Shown here: positions 28,222 to 37,973 of the stretch, piece after piece
How the letters are laid out: every line of letters begins with the position of its first letter
Position numbering within the stretch: position 1 is the stretch's first letter
Assembly: GCF_019457475.1 (NCBI RefSeq)
Contig: NZ_CP080413.1
Coordinates: 3,410,001 to 3,474,000 of the forward strand
From: Shewanella acanthi
Lineage (GTDB): Bacteria > Pseudomonadota > Gammaproteobacteria > Enterobacterales > Shewanellaceae
Length of the DNA: 64,000 nucleotides
Direction of reading: 5' to 3'
Translations under genes and position numbers: made by a program
The notes under the pieces: model-generated
Told to the model about the DNA's origin: nothing
What the model saw: only the letters and a program-made list of their open reading frames with translations
Database searches by the model: none

Positions 28222-29643
28222 TTAAATCTTAACGGGACAGTCAGGAGAATTTCCCTTTACCGTTTGCCTTTGCAGCTGATTCTCGATTTCTTCGAGCGTT
28301 AACTGGCTTGTTTCCGGTACTTTTTTCCAGACAAAAATGAATCCTGAAAAACAAATAAGGGCATAAATCAAAAAGCTACCTTCAGCATCAAATGCGCGAT
28401 TGATAAATGGAAAGGTGTAGGTCAGTCCAAAAGATGCAAACCATAGAGAGAAAGTACAAGCTGCCATTCCTAATCCTCTAATATGATTAGGAAACAACTC
28501 TGCAATGAGTACCCATGTCACAGGTGCAAGAGTCATTGCATAAGTCGCAATTGCAAGTAAAACCAGTATTAAAATGGGTAGCCCTAACGTCCCTGCACTG
28601 TAAGCCAGAGCAATCATTAGGTAGATAATAGCTAGGCTGATTGAACCAAGTAGCATGAGCTTTCTACGCCCAAGTTTGTCAACCAGCGGCAATGCTATCA
28701 GGGTAAAAATGAGGTTAACAGAACCAGTCGCTACTATTGATTTCAGCGTATCGTCGATGTCGAAACCTGCACTCGAAAAAATTTCTTGTGCATAGTTAAA
28801 CACAACATTGATCCCACTCCATTGCTGAAAAGCAGCCAACACCACACCAATGACCAAAATTGGTTTCAGAGACATTAAGTCTTTGATGGCTCCTTTATTA
28901 TGACTTTCAGAAATATTTTTTTGAATGTCAGCCATTACAACTGTGGCATAGTCACCTCTGCCAATTTTACCTAAGACCTCACTAGCTTCTGCGGTTCGAC
29001 TTTTTTGAATTAGCCACCTAGGTGACTCAGGAATAATGGTCACTAACAACAAAAACACAACTGCTGGAATCAACTCAGCTGCAAACATATATCGCCAGCC
29101 AGTTTGAACATTCCATAGAGCCAACATTTCATTAGTTGATAGATTCGCTGGCGTTGGCTCCGCAATGAATAAATTAACCAACTGGGCGAACAATACCCCA
29201 ATCACTATTGTTAACTGGTTAATTGAAACCAGTTTCCCTCGTTTTTCTGGTGGACTTATTTCTGAGATGTACATCGGAGAAACTGTAGAAGCGACACCAA
29301 TACCAATACCACCAATAATCCTAGCAATGACGAATAGATCGATATTATTCGCCCACGCATTTCCAGCAGCAGATACGATAAATAACAGTGCGGAAATAAC
29401 CAGTGCAGGCTTACGCCCCCATCGGTCGGAAATAACGCCTGAGAAGGCAGCACCAAAGATACATCCAATCAGTGCAGAGCCCATCAACCAACCCGAAACA
29501 TTCGGATCATTCACATTAAAATAGAGCTCGTAAAATGGTTTGGCACCGCCGATCACCACCCAGTCATACCCAAACAAAAAACCACCACACGCGGCAGTTA
29601 AGCAAATCATCCAAATATAGGAGCTATTCAAATTATGATTCAT
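28222..29643 (-). CDS. MFS sugar porter (galactose/galactoside uptake)
   Basis: This 473-residue inner-membrane transporter has about 12 helices. Sugar porter signatures are present: GFLFGYDWVVIGGA at the start, DRWGRKPALVIS, RIIGGIGIGVASTVSPMYISE and PESPRWLIQK. The second half has DKLGRRKLMLLGS and PETSQLTLEEIE. The family moves monosaccharides, usually with protons. In context it should bring galactose, released in the periplasm, into the cell. It lies 13-15 bases from its neighbours in the operon. Confidence 0.9.
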   Translation of the reverse strand: MNHNLNSSYIWMICLTAACGGFLFGYDWVVIGGAKPFYELYFNVNDPNVSGWLMGSALIGCIFGAAFSGVISDRWGRKPALVISALLFIVSAAGNAWANNIDLFVIARIIGGIGIGVASTVSPMYISEISPPEKRGKLVSINQLTIVIGVLFAQLVNLFIAEPTPANLSTNEMLALWNVQTGWRYMFAAELIPAVVFLLLVTIIPESPRWLIQKSRTAEASEVLGKIGRGDYATVVMADIQKNISESHNKGAIKDLMSLKPILVIGVVLAAFQQWSGINVVFNYAQEIFSSAGFDIDDTLKSIVATGSVNLIFTLIALPLVDKLGRRKLMLLGSISLAIIYLMIALAYSAGTLGLPILILVLLAIATYAMTLAPVTWVLIAELFPNHIRGLGMAACTFSLWFASFGLTYTFPFINRAFDAEGSFLIYALICFSGFIFVWKKVPETSQLTLEEIENQLQRQTVKGNSPDCPVKI

Positions 29644-29656
29644 CGAACTACAACCT

Positions 29657-30436
29657 CTAATCTAGATACACTTGGCATCGACCACCATCGATTAAGATAT
29701 CCGTCGCATTTATAAATAGAGCTTCGTCGCTGGCTAAAAATAAGGCGGTATATGCTACCTCTGTTGGATTCCCCATCCTTTTACAAGGCAAAAAGTTTTC
29801 TTGTCTCAACTTTTCTAGCTCAGGTTCTGGGAACTCATTGAAATACTTCTGAGCAATTGGTGTATCGATCAAACCTGGTGAAATGGAATTAGCTCGGATG
29901 CCTCTGTCAGCATATTCAATGCCAACGGACTTAGTCAGCCCTAGCAAACCATGCTTAGACACTGTGTAGGGTAAAGCGCCTCTGATAATTTTATGGCCAT
30001 GAGTAGAAGATATGTTAACAATGTGGCCGTAAGACTGGTTTAACATTGTTGGCAATATGGCCTTAGTACAGAGCATTGCACCCTTCAGGTTGATATTTAA
30101 GCATCTTTCCCAATCAGTGAGCTCTAAACTGTTCAGGTCACTAAATACATTGACCCCAGCATTGTTGACCAAAACATCAATCCGTTTAAAGGTGGTTAAA
30201 CTGGTCTCTATAGCCGCTTGCACTTGTAGTGCATCACTCACATCAACTGAAACAGGCAAAACTTTGCAGCCAAATTTATCCGTGAGTTCGTTCGCAAGTG
30301 TCTCCAATTTCTGAGCGTTCAGATCAAAAAGGATAAGATCTGCTCCATGCTCAGCAAATAGTCGTGCTATTGATTCTCCTATACCCTGTGCTGAACCAGT
30401 TATAATTGCCACTTTTTTTAGTAATCTTTGAGACAT
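29657..30436 (-). CDS. SDR dehydrogenase, probable D-galactose 1-dehydrogenase
   Basis: ATG at 30434-30436 (MSQRLLKKVAIITG) with GGAGG 5 bases upstream is the right start; the longer open frame adds 36 unlikely residues. The protein of about 259 residues is a classical SDR: TGSAQGIG for NAD(P), NNAG, catalytic Ser in VNISSTHG, and YTVSK with Tyr and Lys. In this cluster it should oxidise D-galactose to galactonolactone, which otherwise lacks an enzyme. It is the first gene of the catabolic operon (SDR-MFS-dgoD-lactonase-dgoK-dgoA-esterase). Confidence 0.82.
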   Translation of the reverse strand: MSQRLLKKVAIITGSAQGIGESIARLFAEHGADLILFDLNAQKLETLANELTDKFGCKVLPVSVDVSDALQVQAAIETSLTTFKRIDVLVNNAGVNVFSDLNSLELTDWERCLNINLKGAMLCTKAILPTMLNQSYGHIVNISSTHGHKIIRGALPYTVSKHGLLGLTKSVGIEYADRGIRANSISPGLIDTPIAQKYFNEFPEPELEKLRQENFLPCKRMGNPTEVAYTALFLASDEALFINATDILIDGGRCQVYLD

Positions 30437-30840
30437 TTTTCCTCCACTTTTCAAGAGATGTGAATGCAGTCTAAACATTGAATAATCATGTAACTCGGCA
30501 TCCCTAGAGTCATCAAAGCGAAGGCTGTGGCTGTAGTGCCCCAATCCACTCTATGACTCATTTGCAGTACATTATTTTAGTGTTGCTACCAGACATCAAA
30601 AATGGAGATAAAACTACTTAAAGATGGATTATCTTATTTTTAAAAGCTTAATGAACCAGAAAAAACCAAAACATACCTCGCCCTAATCAAACCTATGTAA
30701 ATCTATGCAAACCTCTAAATTAATGGGGTATTCATCCGTTAATCACAATAGAGCGAGTATTATACAAAAGAAATTAGCACTTACTGAACAAAGTGAGTAG
30801 GCAGAGAAAATGGACATTATTACTTTACAAAAGCAAAAAT
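30437..30840. promoter_or_regulatory. Promoter region of the galactonate operon
   Basis: This AT-rich, gene-free region must carry the promoter of the SDR-to-esterase operon. A short direct repeat, CTATGTAAAT and CTATGCAAAC (about 30693-30712), could be half-sites for the AraC regulator of the island. This is weak, since the target motif is unknown. Confidence 0.4.
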
Positions 30841-30877
30841 GCTTAAACCGATAGATTGTGCAGCTATCGGTTTAAGC
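30841..30877 (-). terminator. Terminator after the beta-galactosidase gene
   Basis: A perfect 14-bp stem (GCTTAAACCGATAG / CTATCGGTTTAAGC) is followed on the minus strand by ATTTTTG. It lies about 20 bases past the beta-galactosidase stop codon and separates it from the catabolic operon. Confidence 0.85.
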
Positions 30878-30895
30878 CATCGAAAAATAGCGATA

Positions 30896-33313
30896 TCAGA
30901 TACTGAGTAACGCTTTATATTCTGGTATCAGTTCAACCTTCTCGAACGATAGTTTACTTTTCTCACCAGATTTGAAGCTTGGTTTATGTTTGGGAGTAAA
31001 TTCCTCCAGAAACTTTGCATCAGGATAAAGCGGATAAAAACGAACCACCATTTCACTTTTTGAAATGTTTGAAATAAACCCCCGCAAGCCTATCTCCCAA
31101 GGTTTATCCATCCAAAAGTGGTCTGCCGCCATATAGCCATTAATAAACGCTGCACCACGATCACCGACATAGTCGAATCTTAAAAATAGCTGGTTAAGCC
31201 CAGCCAACTTATCCGAATCAGCCGTCACAACAAAACTTTCGTCGTTCAATTTATTAACATGAACATCTAACTTTGCTTTCTCATAGCTAATATTAAAGGC
31301 ACTCATTGAAGGCAAAGGCGCCTTAGTCTCGTTCAACTGTGCACCCGTAATATAGCTGGTCCCAGTTCGCTTCGGGTAAACCATGACTTGTGTTGACTCA
31401 CGTCCCCGAGTCAGCACTTCCATAAAACCATCATTTTCCAAAATAACTGAATCAGAAAAAGCTAAAGTTGAGTCACCAACCCTATAGGATTGAAGAGCTA
31501 AACTGTAAGGAACAACCAATATCGTTTTACCTCCTGCGGTAAACTCAAATGGAACGTTATTCGCCCCTACAACAAATATCGACTTGCCCTTGGCAACAGT
31601 TTTTATTCCGTCACCCGTAATAGGCGTGTCTTTATCAAACTCAAATTCAGCAGGCATTCCGCTCAACGAGGTAAATACATATCTCTTCGATGTACCATCT
31701 CTCAAACTGGTTAGTGGTGTTAATGTGGCAGATTTAAGATTTACACCATCTAAATCCAAATTTATCGGAAGAATTGCTGATTCACCGACGTTCAGAGTAA
31801 AGGTTCCATTTTCCGGCAGCCGTATTTTTTCACCTTCAATTGAGGCTGTGATATTTAGGTCTTTCAGATTTTCCATCTCAGCATCATCTTGGAAATTATG
31901 CATAAAGATAAACGCACTTTTTCCCTTTACCCTAGCGGCATAACGCAAAACATCTTTGTTTTTTGGATGAATAGATGAATTGGTTTTTGGCAATACAGTT
32001 TGCATTGGCGCCAACTGCTGGCCAAATGAATCCATAAAGAAGTGCAAAAGCTTCGTACTTTGAAAGTGAGATCTAACCTGCCCGTATTCTCCAATTGGAG
32101 CTTGGAAATCGTAGTTAATTTTCGGAACGCCAGCGAGCTCTTCCCCCATAAAACGGCCTTCTTTAGAAAGCGGAGTTGAACCACCGTGATACATGTAATA
32201 TCCCACACCGTTCGAGCCACTACCTAGAATACGCACCATCATAGGTAACAAACTCTCTTCAACAAAGTAGGGCCTCCGGGTATATAACGGCATGATCCCT
32301 GGTCCAATTTCTGCCGGGATAGATGGGTACAGACTTGCGTCATAACTAACAGGAGAGTAATCCGGGTTTAAATGAATATCTTTATACATAAAGAAATCTG
32401 AAGGACCTTCGGGCTCCCAGAACGGATAGGCATAACCAGCTGACACTGGAATGCTTCCTTTATCAACTATTGTCGCATTACCCCACCCGGTCGCAGTGTA
32501 ATAGGGCGTTTTTATTCCATGTTTTTCCGCCAAAGCTCTCAGCGTTTTCATATGTTTTACACCGTATTCCAAATGTGGATTCACACCATCGGTAACGGTA
32601 ATCTGATTAAAACTTAAACTTCGGTTTAACATGGCATTGGTGCGCTCTACTGGAGCACCCGGATAAGTTATTTCCCAGGGTGCAGCCGAATGCTGGTATT
32701 CGTTTTCTACCTGCGCACCAATAACTGGTCCACCTTCAGAAAAATAAAGTCCCTTTAGCTGTTCGCCAATTTTTGCATATAACTTATCAACAAGGTTTAG
32801 GTAACCTTCGTCATTCGAACGCACCTCAAAAGTGCGTCCATACAACCAATCAGGCATACCTCCATTACGCATTTCACCATGACAAAATGGGCCAAGTCGC
32901 ACAATGACAGGTAAACCGACACGATCTGCGATACTAATAAAATGACGAAGATCCAGATTGCCGCTAAAGTCGAATTCCCCCTCTTTTGGTTCGTGTAAAT
33001 TCCAAAACACATAAGTGGCGATAACATTAACCCCACCAGCTTTCATTTTACGAAGCGATTCCTCCCAAAACTCAACAGGATACCGAGAATAATGGAACTC
33101 ACCCAGTACGGGCATAAACGGTTTACCATCTTTTTCTAGGTAATAACTATTAGCGTCGTAGGATGAGCCGTCTGGCGCAACACCGCCGAGATTTAAATGC
33201 CCTCTCACGATTTTTTTTGGTTTGACGTCTAAATCAATATTGTAACTTGTCGCTATTGATGAGGAGCTAACAAAAGCCATGCTACAAAGAATCAGTTTTT
33301 TTAATTTTTTCAT
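30896..33313 (-). CDS. Secreted GH35 beta-galactosidase
   Basis: The start ATG 33311-33313 (MKKLKKLILCSMAFVSSSSIATS) gives a signal peptide; a longer frame begins 15 codons earlier. The product of about 805 residues is a family 35 glycoside hydrolase. It opens with SYYLEKDGKPFMPVLGEFHYSRYP and FWNLHEPKEGEFDFSG, and the acid/base Glu lies in GAQVENEY. The nucleophile Glu is probably in PAEIGPGIMPLY, an unusual context for GH35. It should release galactose from beta-galactosides in the periplasm. It has its own terminator and follows the TonB receptor gene. Confidence 0.88.
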   Translation of the reverse strand: MKKLKKLILCSMAFVSSSSIATSYNIDLDVKPKKIVRGHLNLGGVAPDGSSYDANSYYLEKDGKPFMPVLGEFHYSRYPVEFWEESLRKMKAGGVNVIATYVFWNLHEPKEGEFDFSGNLDLRHFISIADRVGLPVIVRLGPFCHGEMRNGGMPDWLYGRTFEVRSNDEGYLNLVDKLYAKIGEQLKGLYFSEGGPVIGAQVENEYQHSAAPWEITYPGAPVERTNAMLNRSLSFNQITVTDGVNPHLEYGVKHMKTLRALAEKHGIKTPYYTATGWGNATIVDKGSIPVSAGYAYPFWEPEGPSDFFMYKDIHLNPDYSPVSYDASLYPSIPAEIGPGIMPLYTRRPYFVEESLLPMMVRILGSGSNGVGYYMYHGGSTPLSKEGRFMGEELAGVPKINYDFQAPIGEYGQVRSHFQSTKLLHFFMDSFGQQLAPMQTVLPKTNSSIHPKNKDVLRYAARVKGKSAFIFMHNFQDDAEMENLKDLNITASIEGEKIRLPENGTFTLNVGESAILPINLDLDGVNLKSATLTPLTSLRDGTSKRYVFTSLSGMPAEFEFDKDTPITGDGIKTVAKGKSIFVVGANNVPFEFTAGGKTILVVPYSLALQSYRVGDSTLAFSDSVILENDGFMEVLTRGRESTQVMVYPKRTGTSYITGAQLNETKAPLPSMSAFNISYEKAKLDVHVNKLNDESFVVTADSDKLAGLNQLFLRFDYVGDRGAAFINGYMAADHFWMDKPWEIGLRGFISNISKSEMVVRFYPLYPDAKFLEEFTPKHKPSFKSGEKSKLSFEKVELIPEYKALLSI

Positions 33314-33429
33314 ATGACATAAATTAACTTTGAGTGGAAACATGGTGGTAAAACTCACTCACCATCAATTAGACACAGTTAATTCTTTATATTTAATTAA
33401 CTGTTCCTCGGTATCTTTAATATAAGAAT

Positions 33430-33460
33430 TTAGCTCTCGTAACATTAGTACGAGAGCTAA
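33430..33460 (-). terminator. Hairpin between the receptor and beta-galactosidase genes
   Basis: The stem TAGCTCTCGT / ACGAGAGCTA encloses 9 bases just after the receptor stop codon. The following bases on the minus strand are only moderately T-rich. It may be a terminator or a partial attenuator that lets the beta-galactosidase be read at a lower level. Confidence 0.65.
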
Positions 33461-33475
33461 TCAGAATTACAGTGT

Positions 33476-36388
33476 TTAGAAACTTGCTCTTACACCAAGC
33501 TGATAACGCGTACCCGTCATTTCAACCAGACTTACTCTATCCCTTTGCCCAAAATATTGAAGACGAGTTTCATTAGTCAAGTTTATTGCTTCTAGACCAA
33601 TACTTACATTTTCGCTTAAGTTATACGAAATACTTGCGTCTAACTGGCCATAACTATCATTGAACTCAGGTTGGATACCATCGCCACTGCGGCTTAGTAA
33701 AAACTTGTCTCGCCAATTGTAAGCAAGTCGCGCTTGTAGGCTTTCATAATCGTAGAATGCAATGAAATTAAACGAGTGCTTCGCGAAACCTTCCAATCCT
33801 GAACCTGGCTCAGGAATATCAGGCTGGTTCAACAGCTCAACATCTTTATCTTTGCTGTCTGCATAGGTGTAGTTAGCCTGAATACCTAGTCCTGAAAACC
33901 AAGTCGGCAAGTAATCAAAGTTATGAAGCATACCTAGTTCAAGACCTTGAACAGTGCCACCAGCACGGTTTTCTTTTCGAGTAGAAACAAAACTAACGGT
34001 TTGACCAATATCAGCATAAGCATCTGATAGGTCAGAGCTTATATTGCCTTCCCAAGCACCAGTTTTGGTGATGGTTGAAATGAAATTAGTGATGTCCTTG
34101 TAGAAGTAAGTTGCCGTGTATGCATCGCCATTTTCTGCATAATATTCGAAAGACAGATCCAATTGAGTTGCTTTGTATGCTTTCAGGAATGGATTACCAC
34201 CTCGAATTTCAACAACAGGAACGTGCCCCAACCCAGCTTCACTGACGTTACCTGATGCATCGGCTAAAGCTGGACGAGTCACAGTTTTAGCCATTGCTGT
34301 TTTAACATAGTAACCATCACCTAAATTGAGGCTTAAGTTTAAACTAGGTAAAAAATAATTCTCATCCGTCTTAAACTCTGTTAATTCTTGAGTTGAATCT
34401 GTACGGTTATAAATTAAACCTTCAGGCACATCTTGGCGCTCATCTAAATACAAGAGGTCAATTAATGTTGCGGCACCAACGGTAGAGTTGTCGACGGTCA
34501 CATAGCGACCACCAACATTTCCGCTCCAAGTATAATCACCGATATCACCTTCCATATTTAATCTTAAATATGCAGCAATTTCGGTTTCATCATTGCTGTA
34601 GGTATCAGCCAGACTTGGATAAGTCGTCCACCAGTTTTCTGAGCCCGGAGGCAACAATTTTTGAGTCGCTTCACGGTATTTGTTGAAGTCCGATATCATG
34701 AGCCATTGGCGAGGGAAGTTACCAGAAATCCCACTCATAAAATTGGAGGGACTCAATGTGTAAAGAGAGTCATCTAATTTGCCTGTTTCCGCTGTCGTAG
34801 GCCAGGTGGCTCCACCACCAATCCACATAAATCCACGCCCCCAATCCGGAGAACCCGTCAAAGGATCCATCTCAGTAGCGCTCACACTTGAACTTGTAGT
34901 CCGGCTTGTATATGCGAGGCCAGACTGTAAGGATACAAATGTGTCAGAATCAAATAAATACTTGTGATTTAACTTGATTTCTCTAACTTCATCTTCAGAT
35001 TTAGATTCTGAGAACCTCTGCCAAGAAGCACGAATTTTTGAAGGGTCTAATAGATCTAATCCAGTAATCGTGACATCTGGAATATCATTACGGTAATCAA
35101 TAAAAATATCGTTACTCAGTAAGTTGCCGTTCTCATCACGGATATCTTGGTAACTATTTACCACATCTTGTGTGGATTGAAAGCGGGTGTAGTGAAGTGC
35201 GGTGCTACCATCACCTTCAAAATATGACTCAGCCTTGGAATATGACGCATCTAGCTCAAGTGTAAACTTGTCGCCTGTATAAACACCATTATAACCAAAC
35301 AAGGTCGTCGTCATTTCTTGCTGTGAAGTGAGGACGTTCATCTCTAAATCAACATTAGCTAAATTAGCTTCTAGCAAGGTCCCGGAGTCATTTACCATCG
35401 CATAGGTATAACGTTCCTCCTGATTAGGGATCTGTAAACCACCGCCTAACTCACCTCGATTTAGCTTGGAATACATAACGTCGACCGTAGATACAAAATT
35501 ATCCGAGGACTCGTATTGGAGAACAAAATTGACACCCAGACGATCTCGTTCTTCATTATTTGAATTGAAAATCGTTCTTCCCGGCCCACGAATTGCAGTT
35601 CTGTCAGACACCTGACCAGATTCATCCACAACGTCTATCGGAGAGTAATTCCAGTTTCCTGGTAAATCATAACCTGTGCCATTTAACCCAAATTGCGCCC
35701 AGTGGCTTGTGCGGTAATTATCTATTCGGTTTTGGCTTTCTTTGTAGGCCACACCTAGCAAAATACCTAATGAATCATCTAAAAAGGTATTACTCACAAT
35801 GGCGCTAATTTGGCCATTTGTATCCTCACTGAGGTCCTGATAATTGGCCTTGACTGAACCAGTCGCTTTAAAGCCTGGACTATCTAAAGGTCTTGCCGTG
35901 GTCACGTTTACATACGCACCAATACTTCCAGCTGAAAGGTCGGCTGTTGGAGATTTAATTACGTCTGCACCACTGATTAATTCGGAAGGGAGTACCTGAA
36001 AATCAAAACTTCTGCCGCCGCCAACGGTGGCGGTAGTCCGATCATTTAGTTTTACCGCGTTAAACTCTGGACCAAAGCTTCTGATCGTAATCTGCGAGCC
36101 TTCGCCATTTTGCCTAGAAATCGAAACACCAGTAATTCGCTGTAATGACTCTGCAACGTTCTGATCGGGAAATTTACCAATATCTTCTGCCACAATACTG
36201 TCTTGTATTGAATCTGCGTATTGCTTCTGAAATGAAGCCTTTTGCAAACTTCCTCGAATACCTTTCACTTCGATTTTTTCAATATTTGGGTCCGCAACGT
36301 CGCTGTCTTGGGCAAAAATTGGATATGTTGAACCAGTTGCAAATATAAGCGTCAAGTAACTTGCTATTTTATTTTTTTTAAAAGTCAT
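33476..36388 (-). CDS. TonB-dependent receptor for galactosides, Caulobacter type
   Basis: This 970-residue outer-membrane receptor has a signal peptide (ending PIFA-QDS). A TonB-box-like EKIEVKGIRGSLQKA and the plug (EDIGKFPDQNVAESLQRITGVS, VIKSPTADLSAGSIGAYVNV) precede a long barrel ending RYQLGVRASF. These motifs are typical of the Caulobacter/Xanthomonas-type TonB receptors often linked to plant or algal sugars. It probably imports galacto-oligosaccharides. GGGGGTGA lies just upstream of the ATG. Confidence 0.88.
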   Translation of the reverse strand: MTFKKNKIASYLTLIFATGSTYPIFAQDSDVADPNIEKIEVKGIRGSLQKASFQKQYADSIQDSIVAEDIGKFPDQNVAESLQRITGVSISRQNGEGSQITIRSFGPEFNAVKLNDRTTATVGGGRSFDFQVLPSELISGADVIKSPTADLSAGSIGAYVNVTTARPLDSPGFKATGSVKANYQDLSEDTNGQISAIVSNTFLDDSLGILLGVAYKESQNRIDNYRTSHWAQFGLNGTGYDLPGNWNYSPIDVVDESGQVSDRTAIRGPGRTIFNSNNEERDRLGVNFVLQYESSDNFVSTVDVMYSKLNRGELGGGLQIPNQEERYTYAMVNDSGTLLEANLANVDLEMNVLTSQQEMTTTLFGYNGVYTGDKFTLELDASYSKAESYFEGDGSTALHYTRFQSTQDVVNSYQDIRDENGNLLSNDIFIDYRNDIPDVTITGLDLLDPSKIRASWQRFSESKSEDEVREIKLNHKYLFDSDTFVSLQSGLAYTSRTTSSSVSATEMDPLTGSPDWGRGFMWIGGGATWPTTAETGKLDDSLYTLSPSNFMSGISGNFPRQWLMISDFNKYREATQKLLPPGSENWWTTYPSLADTYSNDETEIAAYLRLNMEGDIGDYTWSGNVGGRYVTVDNSTVGAATLIDLLYLDERQDVPEGLIYNRTDSTQELTEFKTDENYFLPSLNLSLNLGDGYYVKTAMAKTVTRPALADASGNVSEAGLGHVPVVEIRGGNPFLKAYKATQLDLSFEYYAENGDAYTATYFYKDITNFISTITKTGAWEGNISSDLSDAYADIGQTVSFVSTRKENRAGGTVQGLELGMLHNFDYLPTWFSGLGIQANYTYADSKDKDVELLNQPDIPEPGSGLEGFAKHSFNFIAFYDYESLQARLAYNWRDKFLLSRSGDGIQPEFNDSYGQLDASISYNLSENVSIGLEAINLTNETRLQYFGQRDRVSLVEMTGTRYQLGVRASF

Positions 36389-37010
36389 ATTAAATCACCC
36401 CCGTCTTGAAACATTTAGCTATTAATTTAGCTACCAAACTTTTATTGAAAGTTCAGCTCCCCGTTGTTTACAGCTTCATCAACACAAGGACAGAGAATTT
36501 CCTCTGTATTTATGTTCGAATTTATGTTTTGAATCTTTCGGTATAACCAACAATTTTTTTAGTGATATTGATTGGCTCCAAAGCCTTAATGCGCGATATG
36601 TCTTTTTATTTTTTACATCGAAATGCATTCTGCCCTGATCTTGGCTGCTCAAAGCTCATAAAACTCATTAATGAGAAACCACCAACATTGATCTGTCTCA
36701 CTTCCGAATCTTGCTCATTGCGCATGAATTACGTTTTGAGCTCCGCATACAGTTGTCTTCACTCTGTGACAGACCAAGATATTGCAACCGACCAGAATCT
36801 CTCTTAGTTGAATAAAACTGCGGGATATACCGTCAAGACACATTTTGGTTACATTTTAGTTGCGCTAAGGTTAAATTAGTGAGCAGCAAAAACAATGTTG
36901 ATTCCTCTGAACAACAATGGATAATATTATTTTTTTCACGTCAAACCAGAATTGGGCGTTTGTTGCACCAACATGGATATCCACCTAGCTTGTTCAATCG
37001 GAGGCCATAG
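36389..37010. promoter_or_regulatory. Divergent control region of receptor and AraC regulator
   Basis: No gene is supported in this AT-rich stretch. It holds the promoters of the receptor (minus) and the regulator (plus). A direct repeat TTTATGTT at 36509-36516 and 36521-36528, with a 12-base period, is a candidate regulator site. The 81-codon open frame over part of the region has no ribosome site or known motif. Confidence 0.45.
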
Positions 37011-37919
37011 ATGATAAACAACTCGCAGACATTAGCTGAAGGATTTCCTAGCCAAAAACTCCTCCATGTATCTTTGACCTCTATAGCGAGAATGCAGCAA
37101 TTACCCCTGTGCAAAGCAATATATGTAACTGATGCAGGCTATTATCCCGAAGCTAGTAATCACAGGGTTTTGAGGGAGTCAGGCAGCAAAAACTACGTCC
37201 TAATTTTTTGCGTAGGTGGTACTGGGTATGTTTCCATTGGAGGCAAACATGAAGTCGTCGAAGAAGACCAACTGATTTTACTTCCAGCACATGTTTCACA
37301 TGAATATGGTAGTCGGCCAAATGCAAGTTGGAGGCTGTATTGGGTGCACTTTAATGGAACCGAAGCAGATGATTTATATCAACACTTTAGCAATAATGGA
37401 CAAAACATTACTCTTTACCTACCTCAAACCCCTCCCATAGTTAAAGCTTTTGAAACTACCATTCGATGGGTGCAGCGAGCTCAGACCGATAACGCGCTTA
37501 TTGGATTAACCTGTAGTTTTGTTAATTTGCTAGGTCTAATCTCGGATGCAAAGAGGTCGAAAACGAAACAACTAAGGCAAGCAGAAGAGAGAATAAGAGC
37601 CTCGTTGATAACTATGGAACAAACATTAAAAACACCAATGACATTAGAGCAACTTGCTCAAGATGCAAAAATGTCAGTCCCGTATTACTGTGCATTATTT
37701 AAAAAATTAACTGGCTCACCTCCAATTCAGGTCTACACAAAACTGCGGATTAAAGCGGCATGCCAACTAATGACAGATACTAAAATGACCATTAAGCAAA
37801 TGGCACTAGAGGTAGGATTTGAAGACGCCTACTATTTTTCAAGAGCGTTCAAAAAAGTGATGGGGATGAGCCCTAAAAGATACAAAGAGTTCTTAACTAA
37901 GTATTTAACGACCATATAA
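37011..37919 (+). CDS. AraC family transcriptional regulator of the galactoside island
   Basis: This 302-residue regulator has an N-terminal AraC-type cupin arm (about 30-170, with VEEDQLILLPAHVSHEYG) that binds the sugar inducer. A C-terminal domain (about 200-298) carries two helix-turn-helix units: MTLEQLAQDAKMSVPYYCALFKKLTG and MTIKQMALEVGFEDAYYFSRAFKKVMGMSPKRY. It stands divergent from the receptor gene. It is probably an activator of the receptor, beta-galactosidase and catabolic operons in response to galactose or a galactoside. Confidence 0.92.
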   Translation: MINNSQTLAEGFPSQKLLHVSLTSIARMQQLPLCKAIYVTDAGYYPEASNHRVLRESGSKNYVLIFCVGGTGYVSIGGKHEVVEEDQLILLPAHVSHEYGSRPNASWRLYWVHFNGTEADDLYQHFSNNGQNITLYLPQTPPIVKAFETTIRWVQRAQTDNALIGLTCSFVNLLGLISDAKRSKTKQLRQAEERIRASLITMEQTLKTPMTLEQLAQDAKMSVPYYCALFKKLTGSPPIQVYTKLRIKAACQLMTDTKMTIKQMALEVGFEDAYYFSRAFKKVMGMSPKRYKEFLTKYLTTI

Positions 37920-37973
37920 GCTAGCATGTTTAGCTTGAAGATAGTCTTTCCCTGCTCACACCTAATTCAGTAA

